Shown: positions 10,826-21,691 of the stretch, in pieces
Position numbering within the stretch: position 1 is the first letter of the stretch
Layout of the letters: each line of letters starts with the position of its first letter
Source: Apostichopus japonicus
Taxonomy: Eukaryota; Echinodermata; Holothuroidea; Aspidochirotida; Stichopodidae
Length of the DNA: 64,000 nucleotides
Direction: 5' to 3'
Assembly (NCBI RefSeq): GCF_037975245.1
Contig: NC_092578.1
Coordinates: 18,334,821 to 18,398,820 of the forward strand
The notes under the pieces: model-generated
The model's database searches: none
What the model was told of the DNA's origin: nothing
Seen by the model: only the letters and a program-made list of their open reading frames with translations
Program-made: the position numbers and the translations under genes

Positions 10826-11185
10826 AACAATTTATTTTTTTTCATGTGAGTGATAAAAAGCCCCCCCCCCCCAAGAAAATAATATTAAGCGCGCTAGGAA
10901 AAAGCGCTGTATTTTGGGGTAGTTCACTATGTCGTCGAATATAATTTGTTGAAAAAGAAAAGTTTTCCCCTTTGTTACATTAACATAGCTTTTTTTAGTT
11001 GGTAGTCTATGTAGCCTATCAAGCAGATAACTTATACTCATTGCTTACTCGCTAACCAGAGTGATTAATAAATTTGTGAAGTGAGGGCCAGTGGTACAAA
11101 TGTACCGAAAAACAAAAGTGCAGTCGCGAAAGATGGAGTGTCTGACTGACTGACTGACACTGACTGTATCGTTGACGAGTAGGGT

Positions 11186-11335
11186 GTGGGGGGGGGGGGG
11201 GCTGCGGGTTACAAGGCAGCAGTCGGAATTTTCTGGCTCCAAATCCCATCCAGTTGGAATTTCAGCCACTACATCTCTCCCCCCCCCCCCATACCCACTC
11301 TCAATCATCAGGCCTTAGCTACGTCCCTGTGTATA
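11186..11335. mobile_element. Possible transposon fragment
   Basis: A G-run (about 11190-11202) and a C-run (about 11279-11290) bracket a short stretch. It ends at TAGCTACGTCCCTG, whose complement (CAGGGACGTAGCTA) is a common type of transposon terminus. I found neither a matching left end nor a target duplication, so this is only a candidate fragment. Confidence 0.25.
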
Positions 11336-11684
11336 ATACGTAAACGACGTTCACTACTGTTTAGTTTTTACGGAAATGTCGAAAATAATTTATATCGCTT
11401 GAGAAAATAAGCATTATGCCAAAAAATTGGCATATTCACGTGTGGTGTTTGTAAAAATCACGCACCTATATGCAAATATATAATAGCTAAGATTGTCCTG
11501 TGTCCGTTATATAATTCCATTAAAGAAATGCATACCTGAGACACGGAAGTATTATCCTGTGAGGGTACCGTAATACATTCATGCTTGAGACACATGCAAG
11601 TCTTAAAACCAGAATAGCAAGCCCCAAACATATAAACCTTCCCTACCGGTTTCGAACCTCTGGACATACAATCAGCGTCCATAT

Positions 11685-11765
11685 AGCCTAGTGGTTAGGG
11701 TGTCCGCGTACAGAGCGGGAGGCCCGTGGTTGGAGTCCCGGTGGAGGCTGGAAGTTTGTTTCACT
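11685..11765 (+). mobile_element. tRNA-derived SINE head
   Basis: TAGCCTAGTGG (about 11688) is a good A-box match and GGTTGGAGTCC (about 11729) a B box with one change from GGTTCGAGTCC, at tRNA-like spacing. An anticodon-arm-like GCGGGAGGC lies between them. The unrelated downstream sequence and an adjoining (TA)n tract argue for a SINE fragment rather than a working tRNA gene. Confidence 0.6.
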
Positions 11766-11796
11766 GTTCTTGATTTACAAACTCATTACGATTTTC

Positions 11797-11829
<33 letters not shown>

Positions 11830-11830
11830 A

Positions 11831-11867
<37 letters not shown>

Positions 11868-12030
11868 CTATATATATATAGGCTATATATATAGGCTATA
11901 TATAGGCTATATATATAGGCTATATATATAGGCTATATATATAGGCTATATATATATAGGCTATATATATATAGGCTATATATATATAGGCTATATATAT
12001 ATAGGCTATATATATAGGCTATATATATAG
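11797..12030. repeat. (TA)n followed by a GGCTATATATATA array
   Basis: A TA tract passes into 12 units starting GGCTA (11866, 11881, 11894, 11905, 11918, 11931, 11944, 11959, 11974, 11989, 12004, 12017). Spacings are 15, 13, 11, 13, 13, 13, 15, 15, 15, 15 and 13. The units differ only by whole TA steps. A smaller related cluster lies at 44255-44364. Confidence 0.95.
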
Positions 12031-14240
12031 TAAATAAACATACATAAGTGCCGTATAAAGGCAAAAATAGAGCGCCTACATTACAATACGTAGTACACAC
12101 AGCGAAATCCATATGCATGTGCCGGATCAAGGTAATGGTTTTATTCTCCAATAGTTATATATAAGAAACGAATTTTCCTGAAAATTTTTGCAAACTACGT
12201 CTCGATCAAGTAACGTTAAATACACAAGTGATGTTTAATATGTTGAATGTCAAAAATGGAATGTAGCTATATCATTACGCTGTTGATATGGAACTGAATA
12301 AAATTAAAAATTAAGTACTGCCGCATTTTGAAGAGTGTCAAAATTTCAAACCTTTTAAAACGATAACTCGTGGGTCTCTGAAAAATATAGCAAGAATGTG
12401 TTTGTGATTACTGTCAAAAAGGCGTGATATACTGAATAACATGTAAATATCAAATGCTATTGTCACTGTGACACGCTTCACATTGTTTAATTGTTTATTG
12501 TAAGATTCCAGCTGCTATATATGATCACTGAGTCAAAGCATGGTTAAATGATCGACAAACTGCTATATTCAGTTTCCTCCGACTTTAACATAAGTTCACG
12601 AGATCGTAAACAAGTTTTAGAAGCGGCAGTTCACGGCTTCCATACAGATTTTAATTTAGCTGCCTATTGTTGCTGGACCGTAGAATTCGGAAATATCAAT
12701 GTTGGATGCTAACTACGGAGCTACAGAAGCGTAGAAAGGACATTGTACCATTGTATGATGGAGGTTTTTACCTCCATGATTGTACTAACAAATTTATGGA
12801 CTAGTAGAACATAATGATAATATAATAATTGCAGCTTCCATGAACTGATATGTGAAAAGAATCGCTTTGCGTTGAAGACTTTTCGAAGACAAGACAAAAA
12901 AAAACTATGGCTTGGAGGTTTCACACTGAGTACATAGCATCGCACCATTTTTGTCACTTAAAATCCAATCGAGTTTCCCTTTGCTGTTTTCGCCAATTTA
13001 GCTTCCGAGAACCCGCGACGTTTAAATGAGCATTTACAATAATTAGGGTACTTTAATTAGACCTCCTTTAACGCTATATTGGGGACCCAATGCAACCATG
13101 TGGTTCACCCCACCCACTCGCCCCCCCCCCCCCGTCAGGTTCCCCAATGTGTGGTAAACTTAACTGTTAATGCTAAGAATCGTTCTTAATTTTATTATGA
13201 ACCTGTTTAATTGCATATGCCTTTGTTATAGAATGTAATCCGTTAATTTTAATTGGAAAGTTAGGTGATCAAGGAACACATTGACATCTCATGGATACAA
13301 CATTTTCCCCTAAACTGATCCAGAATGGTCGTAGAATTCATCTAATATTACAAATGAGTCATATTTTGGATATTTGTGGATGTCTCCTTCTATCCAACTA
13401 TATGTACCCCCTCCGAGTTTAGTCCTGAGATAGAAATTAAAATATAATTAGCCGGTTCTTTGGTGATGCCGTTTTTGCGGCTTTAGAAATGGTCGGGTCC
13501 AGAATAGCTATTGAGGGCATTTATTTAAAAACGGGGACAGGTGGGTGGGTGGGGGGGGGGGCACAAGCCTCGGAACTGGGATATCGAACAATCGGTACTC
13601 AGTGTCAGGCTTCAAAAAACCTCGGCTAAACTTTGTCGGTCATAGCGGCGCAAATCCATATTTGAGATTTAGGTAATTTTTGCTTAAATTTTGTGCGAAA
13701 CTTTTTCCAACCTCCAACCTCCTACCACATGCCCCCTGCCCCTCCCCTCCCCCTTCCCTCCCCCCGTTTTAAATGCTCCTCTTACGATTCCCATTGTCCA
13801 TATCCTTTTTCATAGATTAGTCGAGATAGATTTCAACAGTCCGTGTTTTGCTCTGCCGATTTCTCTCAATATGCCGTCAAGTGATATTCGAAGAAGTATA
13901 TTCAAGGCCTATATCATGCACGTAAAGCGATGAAACGCACAAATACCCACCGCAATATATGTACGAAACAGAAAAGTATACTGCTCACTTACTATAAATA
14001 CCATTTCCAGATAAGCAAGTGAAATTTCCGGTCACATCACAATGATAAAGTTTACTGTCTGTCACTTTGCAGGTCACTGGTTGGCTACTCCAGTTGGTTA
14101 GTAACAATAACGTAGTCAGTATAGTTAATTACGTCACAGCCTGGGCTTACTAGAAAGCGGGCAATTTGAAATCAGTAAAAGGCGGTATCACAAGTAGCAA
14201 CACGTTGGTTTGATTCACACCGCACTTGATCCTCAATCGA
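12031..14240. other. Plain sequence with C/G runs, no gene seen
   Basis: Contains poly-C near 13122, poly-G near 13552 and a pyrimidine-rich stretch near 13730-13765. Open frames (for example about 78 codons at 12721-12957, minus) show no domain. Confidence 0.4.
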
Positions 14241-14266
14241 GTTCTACATTGCAAAGAGCATTCAAA

Positions 14267-15659
14267 ATGGACGATTCCGGCTTTCGTGGTTTATTGCAGA
14301 AGTAACAGAAAGCTCCGTGGAAGCAAGGTTGCCAGTTTATAAAAGTACACTTTCAATTCGATCCGTCGCTGGTTTTTAATGATGTTCCGCAGGAAAATGT
14401 CATACGTGTATTGGAAAAAGAAAAAACATTTAGAAGCAGCGACAGTTGGAACTACCGCGGCAGTATGCACATGTTGTGACAGAAAGCTCGATGCAAACAT
14501 TTGAAGGAAGAATTAAAGGCACTCCGAGTACTACTGGCTGAGAAGGAACAACTTCTTTCGAGAAAAAAAAAAACGAAAACGAAGTTCTCTGTGCTACTGG
14601 ATTGTTCGGTACGTAACACTAGGCCAAGACTTATTAATGTAATTTTTCAATCACTAAAAGTCACCGTTATATAAACCCTAGACCTGTACAGGCATTCGCT
14701 CCTTTAAAAACGATAAATTTAAAGAGTTAAAATATGACAGTGAGAGAAATAATATAATAATCTCCTTTTAGATATCTGTAAAATGTTTCATGCACAATTT
14801 GCCAGGGTATACTGTTATTGATACATTCACGTTCTAACCTTGTGATGGTGAACGTCACCCGACCACGTACCCCCTACCTCCCCAACCCATAAACAAATCT
14901 GCTTTGTAAACCGTTGAAACATACAGTGGCCTAGGAAGGTACATTTGAGTAGGGGGTTGAAGACTGATGGCCGGCCCGGGGGAGGGGTCTAAGGGGAGTT
15001 TTTGCATTTCCAGGTGGCCTCAGATGCAATTTGGTGCAATAAAGCACACTTCAACACCCACCCCATTTTGTAAACTTAATTTTGTATTTTCACCTGGCCT
15101 TAGATGCAATTTGGTGCTCCAAATGAGATTTTTTTTCTCATTTGGAAATGAAAAAGGGGTTTTTCTGACTTGCGAAGCGGGGGGGGGGGGGGGCGGAATG
15201 ATACTTCCGCGCCTTCACATTTTCACTGGGGGGGGGGGCTGGAGATATTGACAGTTGGAGCTAGTATATTTTTCGACAAAGTAAACTATATGCCAACTGA
15301 TCTTTATATATGTCTAATTCATACTTATTCTTGTGTCTTTGTTTACAGAAACTTCAGTGTAGATTGAGCGCAATGAAGAACATAGACTGGTCAGAGGAGA
15401 GAAAAGACAGACTGTACAGTGATGTCAACTGAGTATATGTCATCCGAGGAATCTGACATGGAGAGCGAACGAGCTAGGGTACCGTAGTGCAGGAGTTCAC
15501 TTGGGAGTCGGAAAGACTGAACAAAATGAGGCTGGACTCATTCTTATAAGGACGTTCTCCTTAGCGAAAAGTCCAGAAAAAAGGATACCCACCGTTAGGA
15601 AAGGAGACGTATCTTTAAAATGCGTACCGACTGACGCCCCAACTTGGGCTGTTAATTAG
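14267..15659 (+). pseudogene. Two-exon gene relic with SSEESD and WAVN tail
   Basis: Exon 1 is 14267-14608. It has an ATG start (MDDSGFRGLL) and one frame of 114 codons interrupted by two stops (TAA at 14303, TGA near 14477). Its last part is charged and helix-like (LKEELKALRVLLAEKEQLL, then RKKKTKTK). A GTACGT donor follows at 14609. After a pyrimidine-rich tract, an acceptor CAG ends at 15348, and exon 2 starts in the same phase with KLQCRLSAMKNIDWSEERK. Exon 2 then needs about three frame changes to read EYMSSEESDMESERARV, then FTWESERLNKMRLDSF, then SPEKRIPTVRKG and finally PTDAPTWAVN plus stop (15657-15659). A serine/acidic patch, a W-x-S/E basic helix and a P..P.WAV end resemble multi-copy uncharacterised invertebrate proteins that I know only by pattern. 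I infer a dead copy. Function unknown. Confidence 0.6.
14940..15240 (-). mobile_element. Transposon-like insertion in the relic's intron
   Basis: 'GGGGAGGGGTCTAAGGGGAG' and 'CCTCAGATGCAATTTGGTGC' are complements of phrases inside the 7905-8928 element, and the second is repeated here with one change at about 15101. A G-run sits at about 15180. It probably derives from the same transposon family. No clean ends were found. Confidence 0.5.
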
Positions 15660-17229
15660 GCTGAACAATAACAATGAAGGTATGACCCCCCTCCAAATGG
15701 TGAAAATGGTCATTGTTTGATGTGCAGGATTAAGCTTGTGGGAGGCCCGTGGCAAACAGTTTATTGGAGCTCCCATAGAGATACATTGGTACCGGATAAC
15801 GCCGGATGTATAGCTCACAAAAGACATCTATTTGCCCACGGTGGTTATGATACGTACATTAAAACATCACATAAAAACAGTCATTGATCAACAGCGTAAA
15901 GACTGCATATCGAAGTCCATTTCGTTTGACTTCTTTGAACTTTTTGTACCATATACAACGTAGAATAATGTAACGTTATAACAATATTTCTTTGAATTTT
16001 TTACCCAACGTTTAAACTCGTGCCCCTGTTGCACGTGGATAATCCTGTCCTGAGCATTTGTTGATTAATGAGGCACCAGGAACAAACAGCAAACGCCGTT
16101 GTTTCGGATACAAACAAGTTGCAGTGGACGATTTTGTATAATAAAGAAGAGTTTTCTCTAATTTAACATTTGGTGTAATTACATGATACCTTTAAAACGA
16201 AATCCTGCCTGAGATAAATGCAACAAGGAAGAAAGAATATGCCCATAATAATAGATGTCAGATTAATTATTATTTCCTTGTTAGTCTTTTGCTTTAATGG
16301 AAGCCTTTTTTTTAATGTCCCTTCACAGCTAATATATTCCATCAAGGGATTAAATGTTAAGGATTAAGTTATCCTTAAAATATTTTCAGGGAACAAAAGT
16401 CAAGAAAAAAGCATGATTCTATTAATTTTTAATGAATCATTTAGTAAATCATATTTTAAAATAAGACATAGCTATAGAGCATAGATCTAATAATTTGTCG
16501 TCGAAATGTTGTTGTACTTGTACGTTTGTCTTTCATTATTCATGCATGGTTAATTCCAGACTTTCAGGGAAAAAATTTAGAGATCTTGTTTGGGCTATCA
16601 TTGCATTTTATATCAAAATATATGTTAATTAAAATAAAATTTAAAGCAGCAACAAAATATTAAGCGTGCTACGAAATGAGGCAGGAAGTGGTGCTCTGTG
16701 TCAAGTTCGTTCCACATAAAAGAGGCTGGTACCGTTTCCGGGCTTGGGTGGGGGGGGGGGGTCGAGGGGCCGATAACCATCATGGAAGAAGTGCCTAGGC
16801 GTTTATATCATCTGAGGATAAACACACCGAATTTTAAACATAAATTTGTTTGGTTCAATTTAACTGCTGATATATGTTAAGTTACTTCAAGTGGTTAGCT
16901 GGTTTTCAGAGGTTTTGATTTGCAAACTAGTAACTAAAAATAGAAACATTCCATATTTACTTGTTTTTTTCCTTCTTTCACCTGGCATTAAAATCGTTGC
17001 ATGTGTATATAATTGCCACAATGTAAGTAGAGTAATATTTGGGCATCAAAAAACATTCTCCGGACAATAATGCATGTTTTGAAATTTGAAAAGGAAAATG
17101 GCTTCTCGAGGTTTAAACTTTGTATTCAAAAAGCTGAATATTCAACACTATGATGTAAAGCAATATTGAGTTGCATTTAGATGTATTTACACATTAGAAG
17201 TGGTATTTCGTTCATTTACATAATTTTTG
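15660..17229. other. Plain AT-rich sequence, no gene seen
   Basis: A poly-G run near 16750 and scattered short frames without recognisable domains. Confidence 0.4.
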
Positions 17230-17890
17230 TATAAGTGTAAAAATAACAAATAAACGTTTACGATGCGATATGAGGTGCAAATATATAAATAAAAAAGTGG
17301 AAAATCAAACGAGTGTGATTTTATGTTTATTATTTTTAATTTTCTTTAAATCAAATGTAATATTTGATAGAGGTGGTCCGTGTATTTCTCAGCCTAATCA
17401 ACCCGATTAAGACTCCCTAAACGTGGCGAATAAGCCCAGCCCCTGTATTGGTCGTAAGTAATGTGTTTACGATGACCACGTTTCTCCGTATATATTGGTG
17501 TAATCATGGCGTTTACGATGATCAATGCAAGAAGTTTACTGCTGGATTCAAACTTAAACTCCAGATTAACGGTCATGTTTAAGGTAGCGAATCTGTTGTA
17601 ATTGTGACCGGAAACGTAAAGATTACCCTTCCCTGAAACCGCACGATTAAGTGAGCTTCACCGTATTTGGATGACACTTGGCGTTTACGGTCACCGCGTA
17701 CTCGGTAAATAAGTCATCGCGAACGCGGAAAACTCACGCGTTTAAGTTGGGTCGTAAGCTTACCTTAATCACTAGTTTCAGGAGTGGAAACGTAACGGAA
17801 ACACGCTGGAACTCGGAATTTACGTCGCAATTACAGACCGAAAACGGCGATTTAAACGCGTGTTTTTTTCCCGTGTTTTATCTGACCATG
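17230..17890 (+). repeat. GTTTACG-rich block, possibly related to the 2.5 kb satellite
   Basis: Carries GTTTACGATG near 17256, 17466 and 17513, GTTTACGGTCACC near 17683 (compare CTTACGGTCACC near 2532), ACCTTAATCAC and TCGGAATTTACG (compare 3217). I cannot establish a clear period, so it may be a more decayed stretch of the same repeat. The open frame at 17678-17899 is unrecognised. Composition is more CpG-rich than the neighbours. Confidence 0.45.
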
Positions 17891-20224
17891 CATATGTGAT
17901 TACCATAATACACACGAGTAAAAAATTCATCTGCCATATTGCTGAAAGATGTTATTTCAATTTATGAAATAACGCGACTATTTAGCTGACGCTACATTGT
18001 ACTGTCAACATTAGAGGAATTTCAAAGTTTTAATGATAAGATATTACGGCAGTCGCCATGTCTGAGCCGTACAAGCAATATGCAGATATTACATGATGAT
18101 GTTTCCAAGCTATCAGACTATGGTATAGTCAAAGATATACATGACATTTCAATTCGAAGCTTTAAGATCTTCGTTTAGTCTTACTATAATTGTCATCAAA
18201 CAGCATGAAATGTGGGGTTATTTTAATAAAATTCCGATTTGAGATAATGAGGCACAAACACACACACACACGCTGATCTCTGATAACATCTCCTGAAATT
18301 GATTATTTTAAAAATTCATCTTTTGAGATAGCTAGCTTTTATAGTAAAAGGTTGAATTTAGTTTATGTGTAACCTTTTTATCCTCTGAAGGTTACATAAA
18401 TTTTGAGAGCGAGTTAAATACAGAATTGGAATATATTTGTATTATAAACATGAGTATTCTGTGTATTAATTTAAAACTCACCGATATTCAGGGGGGAAAT
18501 GAAGGAAGAGAGGTTGAGAGTGATAGGAGGAGAGAGAGATGGAGTGAGAGAGGTGGAAAGAGTAAGAATTGAAAACCTTTCAATATCGTCGTGGCAAAAC
18601 CGATTTTCGCAGCGAGGTAGGTACTATATAACAATAAGTCAATGATAATAAAGTAAGGTTATACGCTTGTATGGATATATTATAAAATGAACCATATAAT
18701 AGCTTTGTCTAGGGACGTGTATAGAGATAGGAGGTGGGGAAAGGGGTGGGCTCATATGAAGATGCATTATTTATTTCCGCTAAATACGTCTATTTTTGAT
18801 CCTTCAATAAAATTCTGACCTTTCCCCTTCCGAGGATGTTGTCTTTAATTCCTTAACTCCTCTAGATTCTTGTTATAGCAAAAAAAGACGGTTATGAAAA
18901 TGGTATCCACTCTTGGAGAGAATATTGAAATTCTGGAGAGATCTTGTTAACACAACCCTTCTAGAACTGCTCTGTTGAGGTCGCCCTTTATATATCTTCA
19001 TGACCTCATCTTTAGCACATTTTATGAGAAATATCTCGGATAAATAGTTAATATTGTTTGTCGTCATTTTGTTTAAAAATATCTCAGACATTGGTACAAA
19101 CCCCCTGAATCTCAGTGAGTTTTCCATAAAATAACTCTTCTTCATTACTAATCATTAACGGGTCTCCTTGGAAGTTAAGGAGAATATATGAAATTGTTTC
19201 CTTAAATGACTTTGTACCATCTTTCTCTCTCTATCATAGCAGGACTATCTTTGCTACTGCTATACTGTATTTTCACTTTTTCCATAAAATAAACAAACGG
19301 GAACGCATGTTTCCTCTCTACGAATCCAGCATTCAATAGCTTCAATAAATTCTATATAAACATTTACGTCACAGGCGTTTCGACATTTTGATTTATAAAT
19401 CATAAAAATTGTTTTTAACCTTTTTAAATGAATAAAAATGATGACATTTCATTGTTCATTGATTGTGACAGTTTTACGCAATTTACCATAATTTCAATCG
19501 ATGGAGCCTTCAAACCCACTCCAGTATTTATCCTCGATTTATTAATCGAGTTATGATGTCTATATTTGAAAGATGGGGTGACACAAAACTGTCGTCAGCC
19601 AGGGAGAAAATTTATCGTGCAGTTGGTTAATTTCATAAGTACTCACTCTTTATCTATTTTTGTTATATTTAATTTATTATAGTTGTTTCATGGTCTCAAT
19701 ATTCAATATTGATATTAAGTTATAGCCCAATTCTGTCGGACGCCAAACTAAATAGATGCAGGCATTCGTTCTCAAAAAACTATATTAAATTCAAACAGCT
19801 AATTAAAATTCGAGGGTTGCCAATTTCGAAAGCTTGTTTCCGTTTATGACATGACACCATTTTACATTAAGTTCGACGCAAATCAAAGTTACCTATTTTT
19901 TTTTTTTTTTAGAATTTTAATGTAATAGACACACTATGATAAAATATGATGTTAATATCTTAGGTTACTTTTACCAAGCTGCAGTTTGCGTCAGTTTAAT
20001 GGTACCATATTCCATCGTTAAAGGATCGAAAAGGTTATTTATCTGCTGACAAAGGGTTCAATCTGGGGTATGGGTTGGGGGTAGGGTTGTAAGGGGAAAT
20101 AACTCCGAAAGACGGTTGGAAATGTGATTTTGATTTGAGGTGTTACATGAGAGTCACATAATAAAACAAAAACGAAGGAGAGAAAAACCTCCAAGCGCTA
20201 TTACATATAAATAATACGAAATAA
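17891..20224. other. Plain sequence with a polypurine tract
   Basis: No gene seen. 18488-18570 is almost pure purine (GGAAGAGAGG, GGAGAGAGAG and similar), a possible triplex-forming tract. A short (CA)n lies near 18258-18272. Confidence 0.4.
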
Positions 20225-20337
20225 TAGCTAGCTAGATAAATAGCTAGCTAGATAAATAGCTAGCTATATAGATAATAAATAAATAAATAGCTAGATAAAT
20301 GGATGGATGATGGATGGATGGATGGATAGATAGATGT
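20225..20337. repeat. Compound tetranucleotide repeat
   Basis: TAGC/TAGA/TAAA units pass into (GGAT)n and then (GATA)n. Clear low-complexity tract with 4-bp step. Confidence 0.92.
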
Positions 20338-21066
20338 ATTGTACGTTGCAAATATATGATATTATATATATAATATGAGATAAATTAAATTTTCAGAGAA
20401 GCAGTTTATTTTTCCGGATTCGGAACATGCGTGTAGTTTGCTTGCTCTTAAAGGCCCCAGTAGAATCGACTAGTAAGCACGTCTAGCAAGTTTGTGTATA
20501 GGCCGAGGAACTTTTATTTTCTGCTTTGTTTGCCTCTGATGAGGTGTCAACTCGAAAAGATGCACGAACTAAAATGTCCGGTGGGTCTCGTAAAACGAAA
20601 TGTCGGGTGTTTCTGAGAAAACTGATTTCAGACGTCCGGTGCTTTAAAGTGTGTGAAAATTCTTCTGAATGATTTTTGCCAGTGTTGGAAGACCAGGGTG
20701 GAATTCAGCAACCGATTGAACCCTTTTGGAACTTGTTTGAAGAGTTTTGTATACGTCAATGTTTCAGTACGGGTTTGCTTTTGGCCAATTTTGATGGCAT
20801 TTTCTATAGAACCCACAAAAATACTGTCTGTTGAGGTGTTTTAACAGTTCTTTGGTGCGAGAATCGTTTAAGGTCCCCCCTCCATGCTAGCGTTTCGTCA
20901 ACCTCCCAACCTAGATTTCTACTCACTTCCTCCAGACTCCCTTACCCAGTTTCCACCTCCGCAGGTAATTTCTGTTGCGGAAAACCTCGATGCCAAATAT
21001 TACCCCGGGCACTGTAGTTTAAATCCCCAATGTTGAATATATGGTCTAAGACCCCCTTCCCTCTCT
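20338..21066. other. Sequence upstream of the GIY-YIG relic
   Basis: Possibly part of the same retroelement, but I cannot read a continuous protein. 20533-20554 contains CTGATGAG...CGAAA, superficially like a hammerhead core, but it lacks the needed outer helix. Confidence 0.3.
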
Positions 21067-21336
21067 TGTGATTCTAACAATGTCATTAACATATTTTACT
21101 TTTCTTTTTTTTTACTGTTCTTTTTGAAAAGAGGACAATTATGTAGGTGAAACAGGTTCTCGGTTCCGCTTACGTTTTAATAATCACAAAAACTCAATTC
21201 GTGATAATTTTGCAGGATTCCCCTTTTCCAATAACATTTCAATCTTCATCGACATTCTCTCAAAAACCTAAAATGTATTTTTAATTACTTCAAATCTGTA
21301 ACTGAACGTAAACGAAAATTGCATCTTTTGTATTAA
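21067..21336 (+). pseudogene. Degenerate GIY-YIG endonuclease domain (Penelope-like element relic)
   Basis: Three frames must be joined. 21067 onward reads CDSNNVIN, the usual lead-in strand of these domains. 21137 onward reads NYVGETGSRFRLRFNNHKNS, which has the YVGET...R..H signature of GIY-YIG nucleases. 21235-21336 reads HFNLHRHSLKNLK, then FKSVTERKRKLHLLY and stop. In Penelope-like elements (and some other retroelements) this C-terminal nuclease nicks the target DNA for insertion. A T-rich expansion at about 21101-21125 and at least two frameshifts make this copy dead. The order of motifs and the HFN..HS..(D/N)LK phrase make the family call firm, and the element class probable. No reverse transcriptase was recognised upstream, so the copy is probably truncated. 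Confidence 0.75.
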
Positions 21337-21644
21337 GTCTCACACACAGCAATAAAGACTTGGGACCTCTGAAACAACTACCAGTTCCACAAACATATGT
21401 AATCCATTCTTCATTTTCTTTGCTCCTTATTTCGCTTCCTCTGTAGTCACAGTTTATTTGGTATTAATTCCATCAGTGCCCATTGTACTTTCTTTCACGT
21501 CATAATTTCATTGTGTTACATTGGAAACGTAATTTGACTAGAAAAATTGGAAATTGCGCAACCAATAATTTGATTTGCATCGCTTTCGAGCAATACTAGC
21601 TCTTCTTCAATGGGCGATCACATGTAGTGACCTGTAAAATGTAG

Positions 21645-21691
21645 GTCTTTATAAATATATATATATATATACATATATATATAAAGAATAA
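21645..21691. repeat. Palindromic (TA)n hairpin
   Basis: TCTTTATA at the left and TATAAAGA at the right enclose alternating TA, so the tract can fold end to end. Confidence 0.8.

Noticed and set aside
14291-14500. 69-codon minus-strand frame
   Set aside because: Shadow of the first exon of the plus-strand gene relic.
17678-17899. 73-codon frame in the GTTTACG-rich block
   Set aside because: Falls in repeat-like sequence and has no recognisable domain.
18258-18272. (CA)n tract as a notable microsatellite
   Set aside because: Only about seven units; too short to be informative.
20533-20556. CTGATGAG...CGAAA pattern like a hammerhead core
   Set aside because: Stem II would have only two weak pairs and no downstream strand complements the upstream helix I, unlike the 44.2 kb candidate.
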